Origin: Falsiroseomonas sp050563535 | GTDB taxonomy: Bacteria; Pseudomonadota; Alphaproteobacteria; Acetobacterales; Acetobacteraceae | Length of the DNA: 64,000 nt | Assembly: GCF_050563535.1 (NCBI RefSeq) | Contig: NZ_JBNXUO010000014.1 | Coordinates: 56,831-120,830, forward strand | Reading direction: 5' to 3' | Part shown: piece by piece, positions 14,986 to 25,020 of the stretch | How positions within the stretch are numbered: the first letter of the stretch is position 1 | Layout: every line of letters starts with the position of its first letter | Translations under genes and position numbers: made by a program | The notes under the pieces: generated by a model | The model's input: only the letters and a program-made list of their open reading frames with translations | Databases searched by the model: none | Told to the model about the DNA's origin: nothing

Positions 14986-17679
14986 GTGAGCGACCGCATC
15001 CCCCCCGCCGAAGGGGCAACCCCCGCACTTGCGCAATGGTTCGCCGCCAAGGCCGCGCATCCGGACGCGCTGGTCTTCTTCCGCATGGGCGACTTCTTCG
15101 AGCTGTTCTTCGCCGATGCCGAGGATGCGGCCCCCGTGCTCGACATCGCGGTGGCGCATCGCGGGGAACATCGCGGCCGGCCGGTGCCGATGGCGGGCGT
15201 GCCGGTGCATGCCTGGGAAGGCTACCTCGCCCGGCTGATCCGCGCCGGCTTCCGGGTGGCCGTCTGCGACCAGACCGAGACGCCGGAGCAGGCGAAGGCG
15301 CGCAAGGCCCCCACCATCCGGCGCGAGGTCGTGCGCGTCGTCACCCCCGCGACGGTGACCGAGGACGCGCTGCTCGACGCGGCCCGCCCCGCCTGGCTGG
15401 TCGCCCTCGCGGAAGGGGAGGGCGGGCTCGGCGCCGCCTGGCTCGACATCTCGACCGGCGCCTTCGCCACCGCGGTGCTGCCGCGGGCCGACCTGGGCGC
15501 GCTGCTCGCCCGGCTGGAGCCCGCCGAGGCGGTGGCCCCGCCCGCGCTGGCCGAGGCCCCCGAACTCGCCCGCCTCGCCGGCCGCATCGCGCCCCGCGCG
15601 CCCTCCCGCGATCCCGCGCGGCTGCTGCGGGAGGCCTTCGGCGTCGCCACGCTCGACGGCTTCGGCCGCTTCGAGGAGGCGGAGCTTGCCGCCGCCGCCC
15701 TCGCCATCGCCTATGTGCGGGAGACGCAGGCCGGCGCGCTGCCGCGGCTCGACCCGCCGCAGCCGGACGGCGCGGCGCAGGGCACGCTCGCGCTCGATGC
15801 CGCGACGCGCCGCAGCCTCGAGATCCTGCGCGACCAGCGGGGGGGAAGCGAGGCGACGCTGGTCGGCGCGGTGGACCGCACCGTCACCGCGGCCGGGGCG
15901 CGGGAACTCGCCGCCCGCCTCGCCGCACCGCTGGCCGAGGCGGAGGCGATCGCGGCGCGGCACGATGCGGTGGCCTTCCTGCTGGGCGCGGAGGCGACGC
16001 GGGCCGCGATCCGCACCGCGCTGAAGGGCGCGCCGGACATGGCGCGCGCGCTCGCGCGCCTCGCGCTCGACCGCTTCTTCCCGCGCGACCTGGCGGCGCT
16101 GCGCATCGGGGTGGAACTGGCCGGGCGGATCGGCGCGACGCTGGCCGCCGCGCCGCTGCCCCTGCCGGAGCGCATCGGCGCCATCGGGGCCGCGCTCCGC
16201 CTCGACCCTGCGCTGGGGGCGGAACTCGCCCGTGCGCTGGCGGCGGAGAAGGTGCCGGCGCGGATCGAGGATGGCGGCGTCATCGCCCCCGGCTATGACG
16301 GGGAGCTGGACGCGCTGCGCCGCCTTCGCGACGGTGGGCGGGAAGCGATCGCGGCGCTGCAGGCGGACCTGGCCCAGGCCTGGGGCGTGGCGAGCCTGAA
16401 GATCCGCCACCACCAGCAATTCGGCTTCCTGGCGGAGGTGCCGGCCGCGGCGGGCCAGAAGCTCGCCGCCGGGGCGGGCATCGCCGGGCCGATGGCGCCG
16501 ATCCACCGCCAGACCATGGCGAACGCCATGCGCTTCACCTGCGCCGCGCTCGCCGATCTCGACCGCCGCGTGGCGGAGGCGGGGGAACGCGCGGGCCTGC
16601 GGGAACGCGCCTGCATCCAGCACCTGAAGCGCCTGCTGCTGGCGGCCGGCGGCCCGGTGTCCGACGCGGCGCGCGCGCTGGCCGAGCTCGACGTCCACGC
16701 CGCCGCCGCGGCGCTGGCGGCGGAAGGCGGCTGGTGCCGGCCGGAGATGCCGGACCGCGCCGAGTTCCGCATCGCCGCCGGCCGCCACCCGGTGGTGGAA
16801 GCCGCGCTGCGGCGCGCGCGCGGCCCGGCCTTCGTGCCGAACGACGCCGACCTGTCGCCCGGGCGGCGTGTCTGCCTGCTGACGGGGCCGAACATGGCGG
16901 GCAAGTCCACCTATCTCCGCCAGAACGCGCTGTTCGTCATCCTCGCGCAGGCGGGCTTCTTCGTGCCCGCCGCCTCGGCGCGGATCGGGCTGGTGGACCG
17001 GCTGTTCAGCCGCGTCGGCGGTGGCGACGACATCGCCGGCGGGCGGTCCACCTTCATGGTGGAGATGGCGGAGACGGCGGCGATCCTGAACCAGGCGACC
17101 GCGCGGTCGCTGGTGGTGCTGGACGAGGTCGGGCGCGGCACCGCCACCTGGGACGGGCTGGCCATCGCCTGGGCGGTGCTGGAGGCGCTGCACGACCGCA
17201 TCCGCTGCCGCGCCGTCTTCGCCACCCATTTCCACGAGCTGACGGCGCTGGCCGGGCGCCTGCCCGAAGTGGCGCTGGCGTCGATGAAGGTGCGCGAATG
17301 GCGGGGCGACGTGGTCTTCCAGCACCTGGTGGGACCGGGCGCCGCGGAGCGCAGCTGGGGCGTGCATGTCGCCCGCCTGGCCGGCGTGCCGCGCCCGGTG
17401 CTGGCGCGCGCGGCGCAGGTGCTGGCGGCGCTGGAGGCGCGCGCCCGCGGCGGCGGGCCGGATGCGCTGGCCGAGGAGTTGCCGCTGTTCGCGCATGGCG
17501 TGCAGAAACCAGCCGCGCCACCATCACCGCTGGCGGAAGCCCTGGCCGGGATCGACCCCGACGCGCTGTCCCCGCGTGAAGCGCATGAGGCGCTGTACCG
17601 GCTGAAGGCGCTGGCGGCGGAAGTTACCGCACCGCAACACGAGAAGACTGTCCCACCCGCCGGTGACAAGTTAGTGTGA
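14986..17679 (+). CDS. mutS: DNA mismatch repair ATPase MutS
   Basis: MutS recognises mismatches and recruits MutL. The 897 residues cover all domains: N-terminal mismatch-binding domain with FFRMGDFFELF (near residue 30; the F-x-E motif), connector, core, clamp, and ATPase. Walker A is GPNMAGKS at 634-641; VVLDEVGRGTATWDG and TFMVEMAET follow. The start is GTG 14986; the next ATG in sequence is out of frame. The stop overlaps the glnD start, an order common in Rhodospirillales and other alphaproteobacteria. It is divergent from maeB across an 85-base gap. Confidence 0.97.
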   Translation: MSDRIPPAEGATPALAQWFAAKAAHPDALVFFRMGDFFELFFADAEDAAPVLDIAVAHRGEHRGRPVPMAGVPVHAWEGYLARLIRAGFRVAVCDQTETPEQAKARKAPTIRREVVRVVTPATVTEDALLDAARPAWLVALAEGEGGLGAAWLDISTGAFATAVLPRADLGALLARLEPAEAVAPPALAEAPELARLAGRIAPRAPSRDPARLLREAFGVATLDGFGRFEEAELAAAALAIAYVRETQAGALPRLDPPQPDGAAQGTLALDAATRRSLEILRDQRGGSEATLVGAVDRTVTAAGARELAARLAAPLAEAEAIAARHDAVAFLLGAEATRAAIRTALKGAPDMARALARLALDRFFPRDLAALRIGVELAGRIGATLAAAPLPLPERIGAIGAALRLDPALGAELARALAAEKVPARIEDGGVIAPGYDGELDALRRLRDGGREAIAALQADLAQAWGVASLKIRHHQQFGFLAEVPAAAGQKLAAGAGIAGPMAPIHRQTMANAMRFTCAALADLDRRVAEAGERAGLRERACIQHLKRLLLAAGGPVSDAARALAELDVHAAAAALAAEGGWCRPEMPDRAEFRIAAGRHPVVEAALRRARGPAFVPNDADLSPGRRVCLLTGPNMAGKSTYLRQNALFVILAQAGFFVPAASARIGLVDRLFSRVGGGDDIAGGRSTFMVEMAETAAILNQATARSLVVLDEVGRGTATWDGLAIAWAVLEALHDRIRCRAVFATHFHELTALAGRLPEVALASMKVREWRGDVVFQHLVGPGAAERSWGVHVARLAGVPRPVLARAAQVLAALEARARGGGPDALAEELPLFAHGVQKPAAPPSPLAEALAGIDPDALSPREAHEALYRLKALAAEVTAPQHEKTVPPAGDKLV

Positions 17680-20474
17680 CGGCAATGACAGCGAGCCTGG
17701 GCCATCTGCCCGACATCGCGGCCAGCGCCGCGCCGCCTCCGGCCGAAGCCCCGGAGGTGCTGCCCGACCTCGTGGCCGCATTGCTTCCCAACGGCCAACC
17801 CGTGCCGCGCGACGTCGCGCTCGGCCTGCTGCGCCGGCAACTCGGCCGCATCCAGGGTCGCGTGCAGCGCGCCTTCGAGGCGCATGACCTTTCCGGCCTC
17901 GCCGCCGCGCGCTGGCTGGCGGCGCTGACGGACGGGATGGTGTCGGCCATCCACGGCTATGCGGTGGCGCAGGCCGGCACGGCCGCCGCGCGGGGCGAGC
18001 CGTCCTTCGCGCTGATCGCCACCGGCGGCTACGGCCGCGGCGTGCTGGCGCCCTATTCGGACATCGACCTTCTGTTCCTGTCGGACGCGCCGCTCGGCGC
18101 GGGCGGGCGGCGGGCGGTGGAATACATGCTCTACCTGCTCTGGGATCTCGGGCTGAAGGTCGGGCATGCGACGCGCAGCGTCGCCGAATGCATCGAGGAT
18201 GCGCGCGGCGACGCCACCATCCAGACCGCGCTGATCGACGCCCGCTTCCTGGCCGGCGACCGCGCCGTGTTCGAGAGGTTCGACGCCGCCTTCGCGGAAT
18301 TCCGCCGCGCCAGCGGGCTGGCCGCCTTCCTCGCCGCGAAGCGGGCCGAGCGCACGACGCGCCACACCCGCTACGGCGAGAGCCCGTTCCTGGTGGAGCC
18401 GCATGTGAAGGAGGGCCGCGGCGGGCTGCGCGACCTCCAGACGCTGTACTGGCTGGCGCGCCACGCCTTCGGCGTGCAGCGCATGCCCGAACTGGTCGGG
18501 CCCGGCAGCCCCGGCGGCGGGCTGCTGACCCCGCAGGAGGCGCGCGCCATCCGCCGCGCCTGGAACTTCCTCTGGACCGTCCGCTTCCACCTCCACTACG
18601 TGACCGGCCGCGCCGAGGAGCGCCTGACCTTCGACCTCCAGCCCGTGGTCGGCGCGCGGATGGGCTACACCCGCCACGGCGTGCAGGACGGCGTCGAGCG
18701 GTTCATGAAGCACCTGTTCCTGACCGCGCGGGACGTGGTGCGCCTGACCCGCCTGCTGGAGCCGGCGATCGAGCGCGCCGCGCTCGGCCCGCCCGCGGTG
18801 GTGCCGGCGGGGGATGCCGCGCTGTCGCAGGCCGGCATGGCGCTGGCCGACGGCAAGGTGCTGTTCTCCCCCGACCGCAACGTGGCGGAGGACCCGGCCA
18901 TCATGCTGCGCCTGGTGCGCGCGGCGCGCGACCGGGGGTTCGAGATCCACCCGCTGGCGCATCGCGCGCTGATCCGCAACGCGCGCTTCGCCGTGCGGCT
19001 GCGCGACGACCCGGCGGCCAATGCGCTGTTCGTCGACCTGCTGTCCGGGCGCGATCCGGCGCGCTGGATGCGCGTGCTGAACGAGGTGGGGTTCCTGTCC
19101 CGCTTCATGCCGGACTGGGCGCGCATCGTCGGGCTGATGCAGTTCGACACCTACCACGTCTTCACCGTGGAGGAGCACACGATCGAGGCGATCGGCGTGC
19201 TGGCGCAGCTGGAACGCGGCGATCTGGCGGAAGTGGCGCCGGTGGCGTCGGAACTGGTCGGGCAGGTCCAGTCGCGCCGCGCGCTCTACGTCGCGGTGAT
19301 GCTGCACGACATCGCCAAGGGCCGCGGCGGCGACCATTCGGAGCTCGGCGCGCAGGTCGCGCTCGACCTCTGCCCGCGGCTCGGCCTGGCGCCGGAGGAG
19401 ACGGAGACCGTCTCCTGGCTCGTGCTGAACCACCTACTCATCAGCCAGACCGCCTTCAAGCGCGACATCGACGACCCGAAGACCATCCTCGACATCGCGG
19501 AGACGGTGCAGTCGCCCGAACGCCTGCGTCTGCTGCTGGTGCTGACGGTGGCCGACATGCGCGCGGTGGGGCCTAAGGTGTGGAACGGCTGGAAGGCCAC
19601 GCTGCTGCGCGAGCTCTACTGGCGCGTGGCCGAGGTGCTGGCCGGCGGGCTGTCCGTGCCGGAACGCGACACCCGCGTGGCGCGCGCCCGCGCCGCCGCC
19701 GCCTCCCTGCTGGGCGGGATGGCGAAGCCGGACCTCGACCGCTTCCTCTCGCTCGGCTACCCCGGCTACTGGCTGTCCTTCGACCCGGAGACCCATGCCC
19801 GCCATGCGATGATGATCCGCGAGGCGGAAGCCGAGGCCGCGCCGCTGACCGTCCGCACCCGGGTGATCGAGGCGCGGTCGGTGACCGAGGTGACGGTCTA
19901 CTGCACCGACCATCCGGGCCTGTTCAGCCGCATCGCCGGCGCGCTGGCGGTGGCGGGCGCCTCCATCGTCGATGCGCGCATCCACACCATGACCAACGGC
20001 ATGGCGCTCGACACCTTCTGGGTGCAGGACGCGGCCGGCGGCGCCTTCGATGCGCCGCACCGCCTCGCCCGCCTCGCGGTGCTGATCGAGCAGTCGCTGT
20101 CGGGCCGGCTGCGGCTGGCCGAGGAGATCGGCAAGCTCCGGCGGGAGCCCGCGCGGCTGCGCGCGGTGACCATCCCGCCGCGCGTCGTCATCGACAACCA
20201 CGCGAGCAACACCCACACCGTGATCGAGGTGAACGGCCGCGACCGGCCGGGCCTGCTGCATGCGGTGACGGCCGCGATCAGCGACCAGGGCCTGCAGATC
20301 GCCTCGGCTCACATCACCACCTACGGGGTGCGGGCGGTGGACGTCTTCTACGTGAAGGACGTGTTCGGCCTGAAGGTCGAGAACGAGCGCAAGCTGGCGG
20401 CGCTGCGCGCCGCGCTGGTCGGTGCGCTCGCCGCACCGGACGCCGCGGCCGACCCCGCCATCCGCGTGGTGTGA
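17676..20474 (+). CDS. glnD: Bifunctional PII uridylyltransferase/uridylyl-removing enzyme
   Basis: This enzyme senses glutamine and adds or removes UMP on PII proteins, controlling nitrogen assimilation. It has 932 residues: nucleotidyltransferase domain with GGYGRGVLAPYSDIDLLFL near 115-133, a linker domain, an HD phosphohydrolase domain (MLHDIAKGRGGDHSELG near 543), and two C-terminal ACT domains (about 730-800 and 845-925; TVYCTDHPGLFSRIAGAL and EVNGRDRPGLLHAVT). The GTG at 17676 overlaps the mutS TGA (GTGA); ATG 17685 three codons later is equally possible. It is co-transcribed with mutS. Confidence 0.97.
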   Translation: MTAMTASLGHLPDIAASAAPPPAEAPEVLPDLVAALLPNGQPVPRDVALGLLRRQLGRIQGRVQRAFEAHDLSGLAAARWLAALTDGMVSAIHGYAVAQAGTAAARGEPSFALIATGGYGRGVLAPYSDIDLLFLSDAPLGAGGRRAVEYMLYLLWDLGLKVGHATRSVAECIEDARGDATIQTALIDARFLAGDRAVFERFDAAFAEFRRASGLAAFLAAKRAERTTRHTRYGESPFLVEPHVKEGRGGLRDLQTLYWLARHAFGVQRMPELVGPGSPGGGLLTPQEARAIRRAWNFLWTVRFHLHYVTGRAEERLTFDLQPVVGARMGYTRHGVQDGVERFMKHLFLTARDVVRLTRLLEPAIERAALGPPAVVPAGDAALSQAGMALADGKVLFSPDRNVAEDPAIMLRLVRAARDRGFEIHPLAHRALIRNARFAVRLRDDPAANALFVDLLSGRDPARWMRVLNEVGFLSRFMPDWARIVGLMQFDTYHVFTVEEHTIEAIGVLAQLERGDLAEVAPVASELVGQVQSRRALYVAVMLHDIAKGRGGDHSELGAQVALDLCPRLGLAPEETETVSWLVLNHLLISQTAFKRDIDDPKTILDIAETVQSPERLRLLLVLTVADMRAVGPKVWNGWKATLLRELYWRVAEVLAGGLSVPERDTRVARARAAAASLLGGMAKPDLDRFLSLGYPGYWLSFDPETHARHAMMIREAEAEAAPLTVRTRVIEARSVTEVTVYCTDHPGLFSRIAGALAVAGASIVDARIHTMTNGMALDTFWVQDAAGGAFDAPHRLARLAVLIEQSLSGRLRLAEEIGKLRREPARLRAVTIPPRVVIDNHASNTHTVIEVNGRDRPGLLHAVTAAISDQGLQIASAHITTYGVRAVDVFYVKDVFGLKVENERKLAALRAALVGALAAPDAAADPAIRVV

Positions 20475-20523
20475 ACGACCGGCCTTCCCCGCGCGTTGGA
20501 CGCGCGCCGAGGAGGGCCAGCAC

Positions 20524-20859
20524 ATGTCCGACGAGAGCGGCCGCAAGGGCGGCAGCAGCTTCACCGGGAAATACGACACCGAGACGAAGACCGCGCGCCC
20601 GACCAGCGTCGGCCCGCACCATGCCCGGCACGAGCAGGAGGACCCCGCCAACAAGGGGATCGACCCGCAATCGGGCTACGCCAACGAGATCGCCGAGGGG
20701 AACCGCGCCGCGGGCGCGGGCGAGCACCGGGCCTCGGGCCCGGTGCAGATCCAGCCCAAGGCCGAGACCACCGACGAATCCGGCGGCACGGAGGAGATGC
20801 TGAGGAAGTCCGGCCCCGCCCGCGACGCCCCGCCGCTGTCCGGCATGGCGAAGGAGTAG
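20524..20859 (+). CDS. Small hydrophilic hypothetical protein
   Basis: The product has 111 residues, rich in Gly, Glu, Lys and Thr, with almost no hydrophobic core, so it is probably unstructured. It opens MSDESGRKGGSSFTGKYDTETKTARP. There is no signal peptide and no recognised domain. The GAGGAGGG site 10 bases before ATG 20524 is strong, which supports expression. It lies 49 bases after glnD and before a VOC protein gene. Such proteins in this group are sometimes stress-related, but nothing in the sequence proves it. Confidence 0.75.
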   Translation: MSDESGRKGGSSFTGKYDTETKTARPTSVGPHHARHEQEDPANKGIDPQSGYANEIAEGNRAAGAGEHRASGPVQIQPKAETTDESGGTEEMLRKSGPARDAPPLSGMAKE

Positions 20860-20913
20860 CCGGGCGGGCGCCGCGCGCGGTACGCTGGCGGCGGCACAGC
20901 AGGAGCCGCCGTC

Positions 20914-21321
20914 ATGCCGCCGCCCTTCGCGCCCGTCGCGCTCGACCACCTGGTGATCCGGGTGCGGGACCTGGACGGCATGGAAGCCTTCTACCGCGAC
21001 GCGCTGGGATGCGAGGTGGCGCACCGGCAGGAGGCGCTGGGCCTCGTGCATCTGCGCGTCGGCGCGTCGCTGCTCGACCTCGTCTGGATCGGCGGGAAGC
21101 TCGGCCGCGGGGGAGAGGCGCCGGACCAGGGCCGGCCGAACATGGACCATCTCTGCATCGCCGTCGCGCCCTGGGACGAGGCGGCGATCCGCGCGCACCT
21201 GGCAGCCTTCGGCGTCGTGCCGGACGCGCCGGCCGAACGGTACGGCGCGGGCGGCCGGGCGACCACGGTCTATCTGCGCGACCCCGAGGGCAACGCGGTG
21301 GAACTGCGCGCCGCAGGCTGA
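20914..21321 (+). CDS. VOC-family (glyoxalase/bleomycin-resistance fold) protein
   Basis: The product has 135 residues with one vicinal-oxygen-chelate unit made of two beta-alpha-beta-beta-beta modules: LDHLVIRVRDLDGMEAFYRDALG at the start, MDHLCIAV in the middle and VYLRDPEGNAVELRA at the end. H12, H79 and E130 are in the positions of metal ligands. The substrate may be anything from methylglutaryl adducts to aromatic compounds; the family is very broad and no neighbour narrows it. It follows the small hydrophilic protein by 54 bases. Confidence 0.88.
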   Translation: MPPPFAPVALDHLVIRVRDLDGMEAFYRDALGCEVAHRQEALGLVHLRVGASLLDLVWIGGKLGRGGEAPDQGRPNMDHLCIAVAPWDEAAIRAHLAAFGVVPDAPAERYGAGGRATTVYLRDPEGNAVELRAAG

Positions 21322-21346
21322 CGCCCGGGGCGCGAAGGCCCTGTGG

Positions 21347-21853
21347 CTACCTTCCCCGGAAGGACAGCGACATGACCGTCACCGCATGGTCGAGGCAGGG
21401 GCGCATGTCGCGCGGGAACTCCATCCACAGCGTCGCGGCCACGCCTTCCGCCGTCAGCAGGGTGCGGCGGTAGAAGATGCGGCCGGCCATGTAGCCGCTG
21501 AGGACGAACCAGTTGTCCCGCTGCCGGCGATAGGTGATCTCGCCGCCCGCATTCTGCACCACGTCTCCTTCCGCCTCCCGCAGGAGCTGCGCGAGGGTGG
21601 TGCCCCGTTCGGCACGGGCGGCGTTGACCACCGCCGTCGCGCGGCGATCGGGCGTCCAGAAGCGGGTGCTGCCGCCGCCTTCCGGCACGCTGCCGGGGTC
21701 CGGCACGAAGACCGGCGGGTGGTCGAGCCGGAGGCCCAGCCCCTCGTCACGCCAGGTGAGCGGCGGCGCATGCGCCGCGGCGGGGCATTCCGCCGCCGCG
21801 GCGGGCGGGGCGGCGGCCAGCAGGGCGGCGGCCAGGGCATGGGCGTGGCGCAT
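21347..21853 (-). CDS. Secreted hypothetical protein
   Basis: The product has 168 residues with a typical Sec signal peptide (MRHAHALAAALLAAAPPAAAA, cleavage near residue 21). The mature part is soluble, with two cysteines (C23 and one in MRPCLDHA) that might pair, and a pattern of strands (FWTPDRRATAVVNAA, ITYRRQRDNWFVLSGYM, FYRRTLLTAEGVAATLWMEF) reminiscent of PsbP/DUF1795-like folds. This resemblance is weak. The start ATG 21853 follows GGGAGG at about 9 bases. It lies 71 bases after the end of the RND transporter gene on the same strand and may be co-transcribed. Confidence 0.7.
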   Translation of the reverse strand: MRHAHALAAALLAAAPPAAAAECPAAAHAPPLTWRDEGLGLRLDHPPVFVPDPGSVPEGGGSTRFWTPDRRATAVVNAARAERGTTLAQLLREAEGDVVQNAGGEITYRRQRDNWFVLSGYMAGRIFYRRTLLTAEGVAATLWMEFPRDMRPCLDHAVTVMSLSFRGR

Positions 21854-21924
21854 CGGCGCATCCTCCCGCGGTCCCGTGCGGAACGCGGCGGGCGCGGCGG
21901 CGTGCCGGGCCGTTCCGCTTCCGG

Positions 21925-24900
21925 CTATTCCGCCGGCTGGCCCGCCGCGCCCCCCGGCTCCTGGCGGCGCCGCGCGAAGGCCGTGCCCAGCCGGTCGAAG
22001 CCGAGATAGAGCACCGGCGTGACGAACAGCGTCAGCGCCTGGCTTGCCGCCAGGCCGCCGACCACCGCGAGGCCGAGCGGCTGGCGCAGCTCCGCCGCGG
22101 CGCCGAGGCCCATCGCGATCGGCACCGCGCCCGCGCCGGCGGCCAGCGTCGTCATCAGGATCGGGCGGAAGCGGACGATGCAGGCCTCCCGCACGGCCTG
22201 GAAGGCGGGCACGCCTTCGCGCTGCCGCGCCAGCGCGACATCGACGATCATGATGGCGTTCTTCTTCACCAGCCCGATCAGCAGCAGCACGCCGATCACC
22301 GCGATGACGGAGAGGTCGAGCCCGAACAGCCAGATCGTCGCCAGCGCCCCCGCGGCGGCCGAAGGCAGGCCCGACAGGATGGTCAGCGGGTGGACCAGGC
22401 TTTCGTACAACACGCCGAGCACGACATACATCACCACCAGCGCGGCGATCAGCAGCATCCCCTGGCCGGCCAGCGCCTGCTGGAAGATCTGCGCCGTGCC
22501 GGTGAAGCCGGTGACGATGGAAGGCGGCATCCCCGCCTCCCGCTCCACCGCCCCGATCGCCGCGGTGGCATCGCCGAGCGAGACGCCCGGCGCGGTGTTG
22601 AAGCCGATGCTGACCGCGGGCAGCTGCCCCTGGTGGGCCACCGTCACCGGCCCGGTCCGCCGTGTCACCGTGGCCAGCCCCGCCAGCGGCACCAGCCGGC
22701 CGGAGGAGGCGCGCAGCCACAGCCGCGACAGGTCGGCCTCGTCCTCCTGGTCGGCCGCCACCACGTCGAGGATGACGGCATAAGACGCCGCCGCGCCGTA
22801 GATCGTGCTGATCTGGCGCGAGCCGTAGGCGGAGTACAGCGCCTGGCGCACCTGGTCGACGCTGACGCCGAGCGCGGCCGCGCGGTCGCGGTCGACCTCC
22901 ACCTGCAGGATCGGCTGGGCGAGCTGGAGGTCGTTGTTCACGTCCTGCAGCTGCGGCAGGGCGCGCAACCGGTCCGTCATGCGGCCGGCCCAGTCGTACA
23001 GCTCGTCCTGCCGCGTGCCCTGCATCGTGTAGACGTAGGAGGTGCGGGCGGACCGCGCGCCGAAGGAGATGTTCTGGATGGGGTTGAGGAAGACCCGCAT
23101 CCCCGGCACGGCGGAAGCTTCCCGCCGGAGCTGCTGCACCACCTCGGCGATCGGCGGGCGTTCGGCGCGCGGCTTCAGCTCCACGAACATCCCGCCCTGG
23201 TTCATTGCCTGGCCGCCGCCGCCGACCCCGATGCGGTGCGTCACCTGCGCGACATGCGGGTTGGCCGCCACCAGCTCCGCGACGCGCGCGGAACGGCTCG
23301 CCATGTCCGCGAAGGAGATGTCCTGCGGCCCCTCTGTCGAGACGGAGAGCAGGCCGGTATCCTCCACCGGGAAGAAGCCCTTCGGGATCGCGAAGGCGAG
23401 CCAGCCCGCCAGCACCAGCGACGCGACGAAGGACGCCCAGACCGCCAGGCGGAAGCGCAGCGCGAGGTCGAGCAGCCGCGCATAGCCGCGCTCCACCGCC
23501 GCGAAGCCGCGTTCCAGCGCGCGCGCCACCGGCCCTTCCTTCCCCGGCGGCGGCAGGCGCGACGCCATCAGCGGCGTGAGCGTGAGCGAGACGACGCAGG
23601 AGGCGAGCACGGCGAGCGAGACGGTGGCGGCGAAGGCGTTGAAGACGCGCCCGACCACGCCGCCCATCAGCAGGATCGGCAGGAAGACGGCCACCAGCGA
23701 CAGTGTGATGGAGACGACGGTGAAGGCGATCTCGCGGGAGCCGCGGATGGCCGCCGCCATCGGCGCCATCCCCTCCTCCATGTGGCGCATCGCGTTCTCG
23801 AGCACGACGATCGCGTCGTCCACCACCAGCCCGACCGCCAGCGTCAGGCCGAGCAGGGTGATGTTGTCGATGCCGTAGCCGAACACCCACATGAGAGCGA
23901 GCGTCGCCGCCAGGCTGACCGGCACCGCGACGGCGGGGATCACCGTCGCCCCGACGCGGCGCAGGAACAGGAACATCACCAGCGTCACCAGCCCGATGGC
24001 GATGACCAGGTGGTGCTGCACGTCGCTGACCGAATCGCGGATCGACACCGACCGGTCGAGCATGACGCCGAGCGTGGCGCCCGGCGGCAGCGCGGCCTGC
24101 AGCAGCGGCAGCGCGCGGCGCACGCCGTCCACCACGTCCACCGTGTTGGCGTCCGGCTGGCGCTGCACCGCCAGGATCAGCGCGCGTTCCTTCCCGTTCC
24201 AGGCGGCGACGCGGCTGTTGGCGACCCCGTCCTCGACCCGCGCGATGTCGCCGAGCCGGATCGGCGCGCCGCCGCGCCCGCCGATGACCAGCCCCGCGAA
24301 CTGCTCGGCCGAGGCGAGCTGGTCGTTGGCGCGCAGCGTCAGCTGCTGGCGGGGCCCGCTCAGCAGGCCGACCGGCGTGTTGCTGTTGGCCGCCGTGATG
24401 GCGCGCTGCGCCTCGTCGAAGCCCATGCCGAGGGCCGCGGCGCGATCGGGGTCGAGGTGGATGCGGACCGCGTATTGCTGCTCGCCATAGGTCAGCACCT
24501 GCGCCACGCCGGCCACGCGCGACAGCGCGGGCGAGATCACGAGGCTCGCCGTGTCGTTCAGGCGGGACAGCGGCACCTCTCCCCCCTGGAGGGTCAGCAG
24601 CAGCACGGGCGCATCGGCGGGGTTCACCTTCCGGAAGGAAGGCGGCGTCGTCATCTCCGGCGGCATCTGCCGCTGCGCGCGGGACAGCGCCGACTGCACG
24701 TCGAGCGCGGCGGCGTCGATGTCGCGCCCCAGCACGAACTGCAGCGTGATCTGCGTCCCCTCCTGCCCGGAGGTGGAGGACATCTGCTCCAGCCCCGCGA
24801 TGGTCGAAAGCTGGCGTTCGAGCGGCAGCGCGACGGAGGAGGCCATGGTGTCGGGGCTCGCGCCCGGCAGGCTGGCGCTGACCTGGATGACGGGGAAGTC

Positions 24901-25020
24901 CACCCGCGGCACGGCGGCCACCGGCATCTGAAGATAGGCGAGGATGCCCGCGATGACGGCGGCGACCGACAGCAGCCCGGTCATCACCGGGCGGCGGATG
25001 CAGAGTTCCGGAAGGTTCAT
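21925..25020 (-). CDS. RND-family efflux transporter, inner-membrane subunit
   Basis: This 1031-residue proton-driven pump of the HAE1/MdtB-MdtC group has 12 predicted membrane helices and two large periplasmic loops. It opens MNLPELCIRRPVMTGLLSVA; FPVIQVSASLPGASPDTMASS, LGLTLAVGLVVDDAIVVLEN and ESREIAFT-like segments are present, with paired acidic residues (DD) in TM4. It works with the upstream membrane-fusion protein (ATGA overlap) and an outer-membrane TolC-like channel not encoded here. Substrates are probably hydrophobic drugs or metabolites. The hrcA gene lies upstream on the same strand. Confidence 0.95.
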   Translation of the reverse strand: MNLPELCIRRPVMTGLLSVAAVIAGILAYLQMPVAAVPRVDFPVIQVSASLPGASPDTMASSVALPLERQLSTIAGLEQMSSTSGQEGTQITLQFVLGRDIDAAALDVQSALSRAQRQMPPEMTTPPSFRKVNPADAPVLLLTLQGGEVPLSRLNDTASLVISPALSRVAGVAQVLTYGEQQYAVRIHLDPDRAAALGMGFDEAQRAITAANSNTPVGLLSGPRQQLTLRANDQLASAEQFAGLVIGGRGGAPIRLGDIARVEDGVANSRVAAWNGKERALILAVQRQPDANTVDVVDGVRRALPLLQAALPPGATLGVMLDRSVSIRDSVSDVQHHLVIAIGLVTLVMFLFLRRVGATVIPAVAVPVSLAATLALMWVFGYGIDNITLLGLTLAVGLVVDDAIVVLENAMRHMEEGMAPMAAAIRGSREIAFTVVSITLSLVAVFLPILLMGGVVGRVFNAFAATVSLAVLASCVVSLTLTPLMASRLPPPGKEGPVARALERGFAAVERGYARLLDLALRFRLAVWASFVASLVLAGWLAFAIPKGFFPVEDTGLLSVSTEGPQDISFADMASRSARVAELVAANPHVAQVTHRIGVGGGGQAMNQGGMFVELKPRAERPPIAEVVQQLRREASAVPGMRVFLNPIQNISFGARSARTSYVYTMQGTRQDELYDWAGRMTDRLRALPQLQDVNNDLQLAQPILQVEVDRDRAAALGVSVDQVRQALYSAYGSRQISTIYGAAASYAVILDVVAADQEDEADLSRLWLRASSGRLVPLAGLATVTRRTGPVTVAHQGQLPAVSIGFNTAPGVSLGDATAAIGAVEREAGMPPSIVTGFTGTAQIFQQALAGQGMLLIAALVVMYVVLGVLYESLVHPLTILSGLPSAAAGALATIWLFGLDLSVIAVIGVLLLIGLVKKNAIMIVDVALARQREGVPAFQAVREACIVRFRPILMTTLAAGAGAVPIAMGLGAAAELRQPLGLAVVGGLAASQALTLFVTPVLYLGFDRLGTAFARRRQEPGGAAGQPAE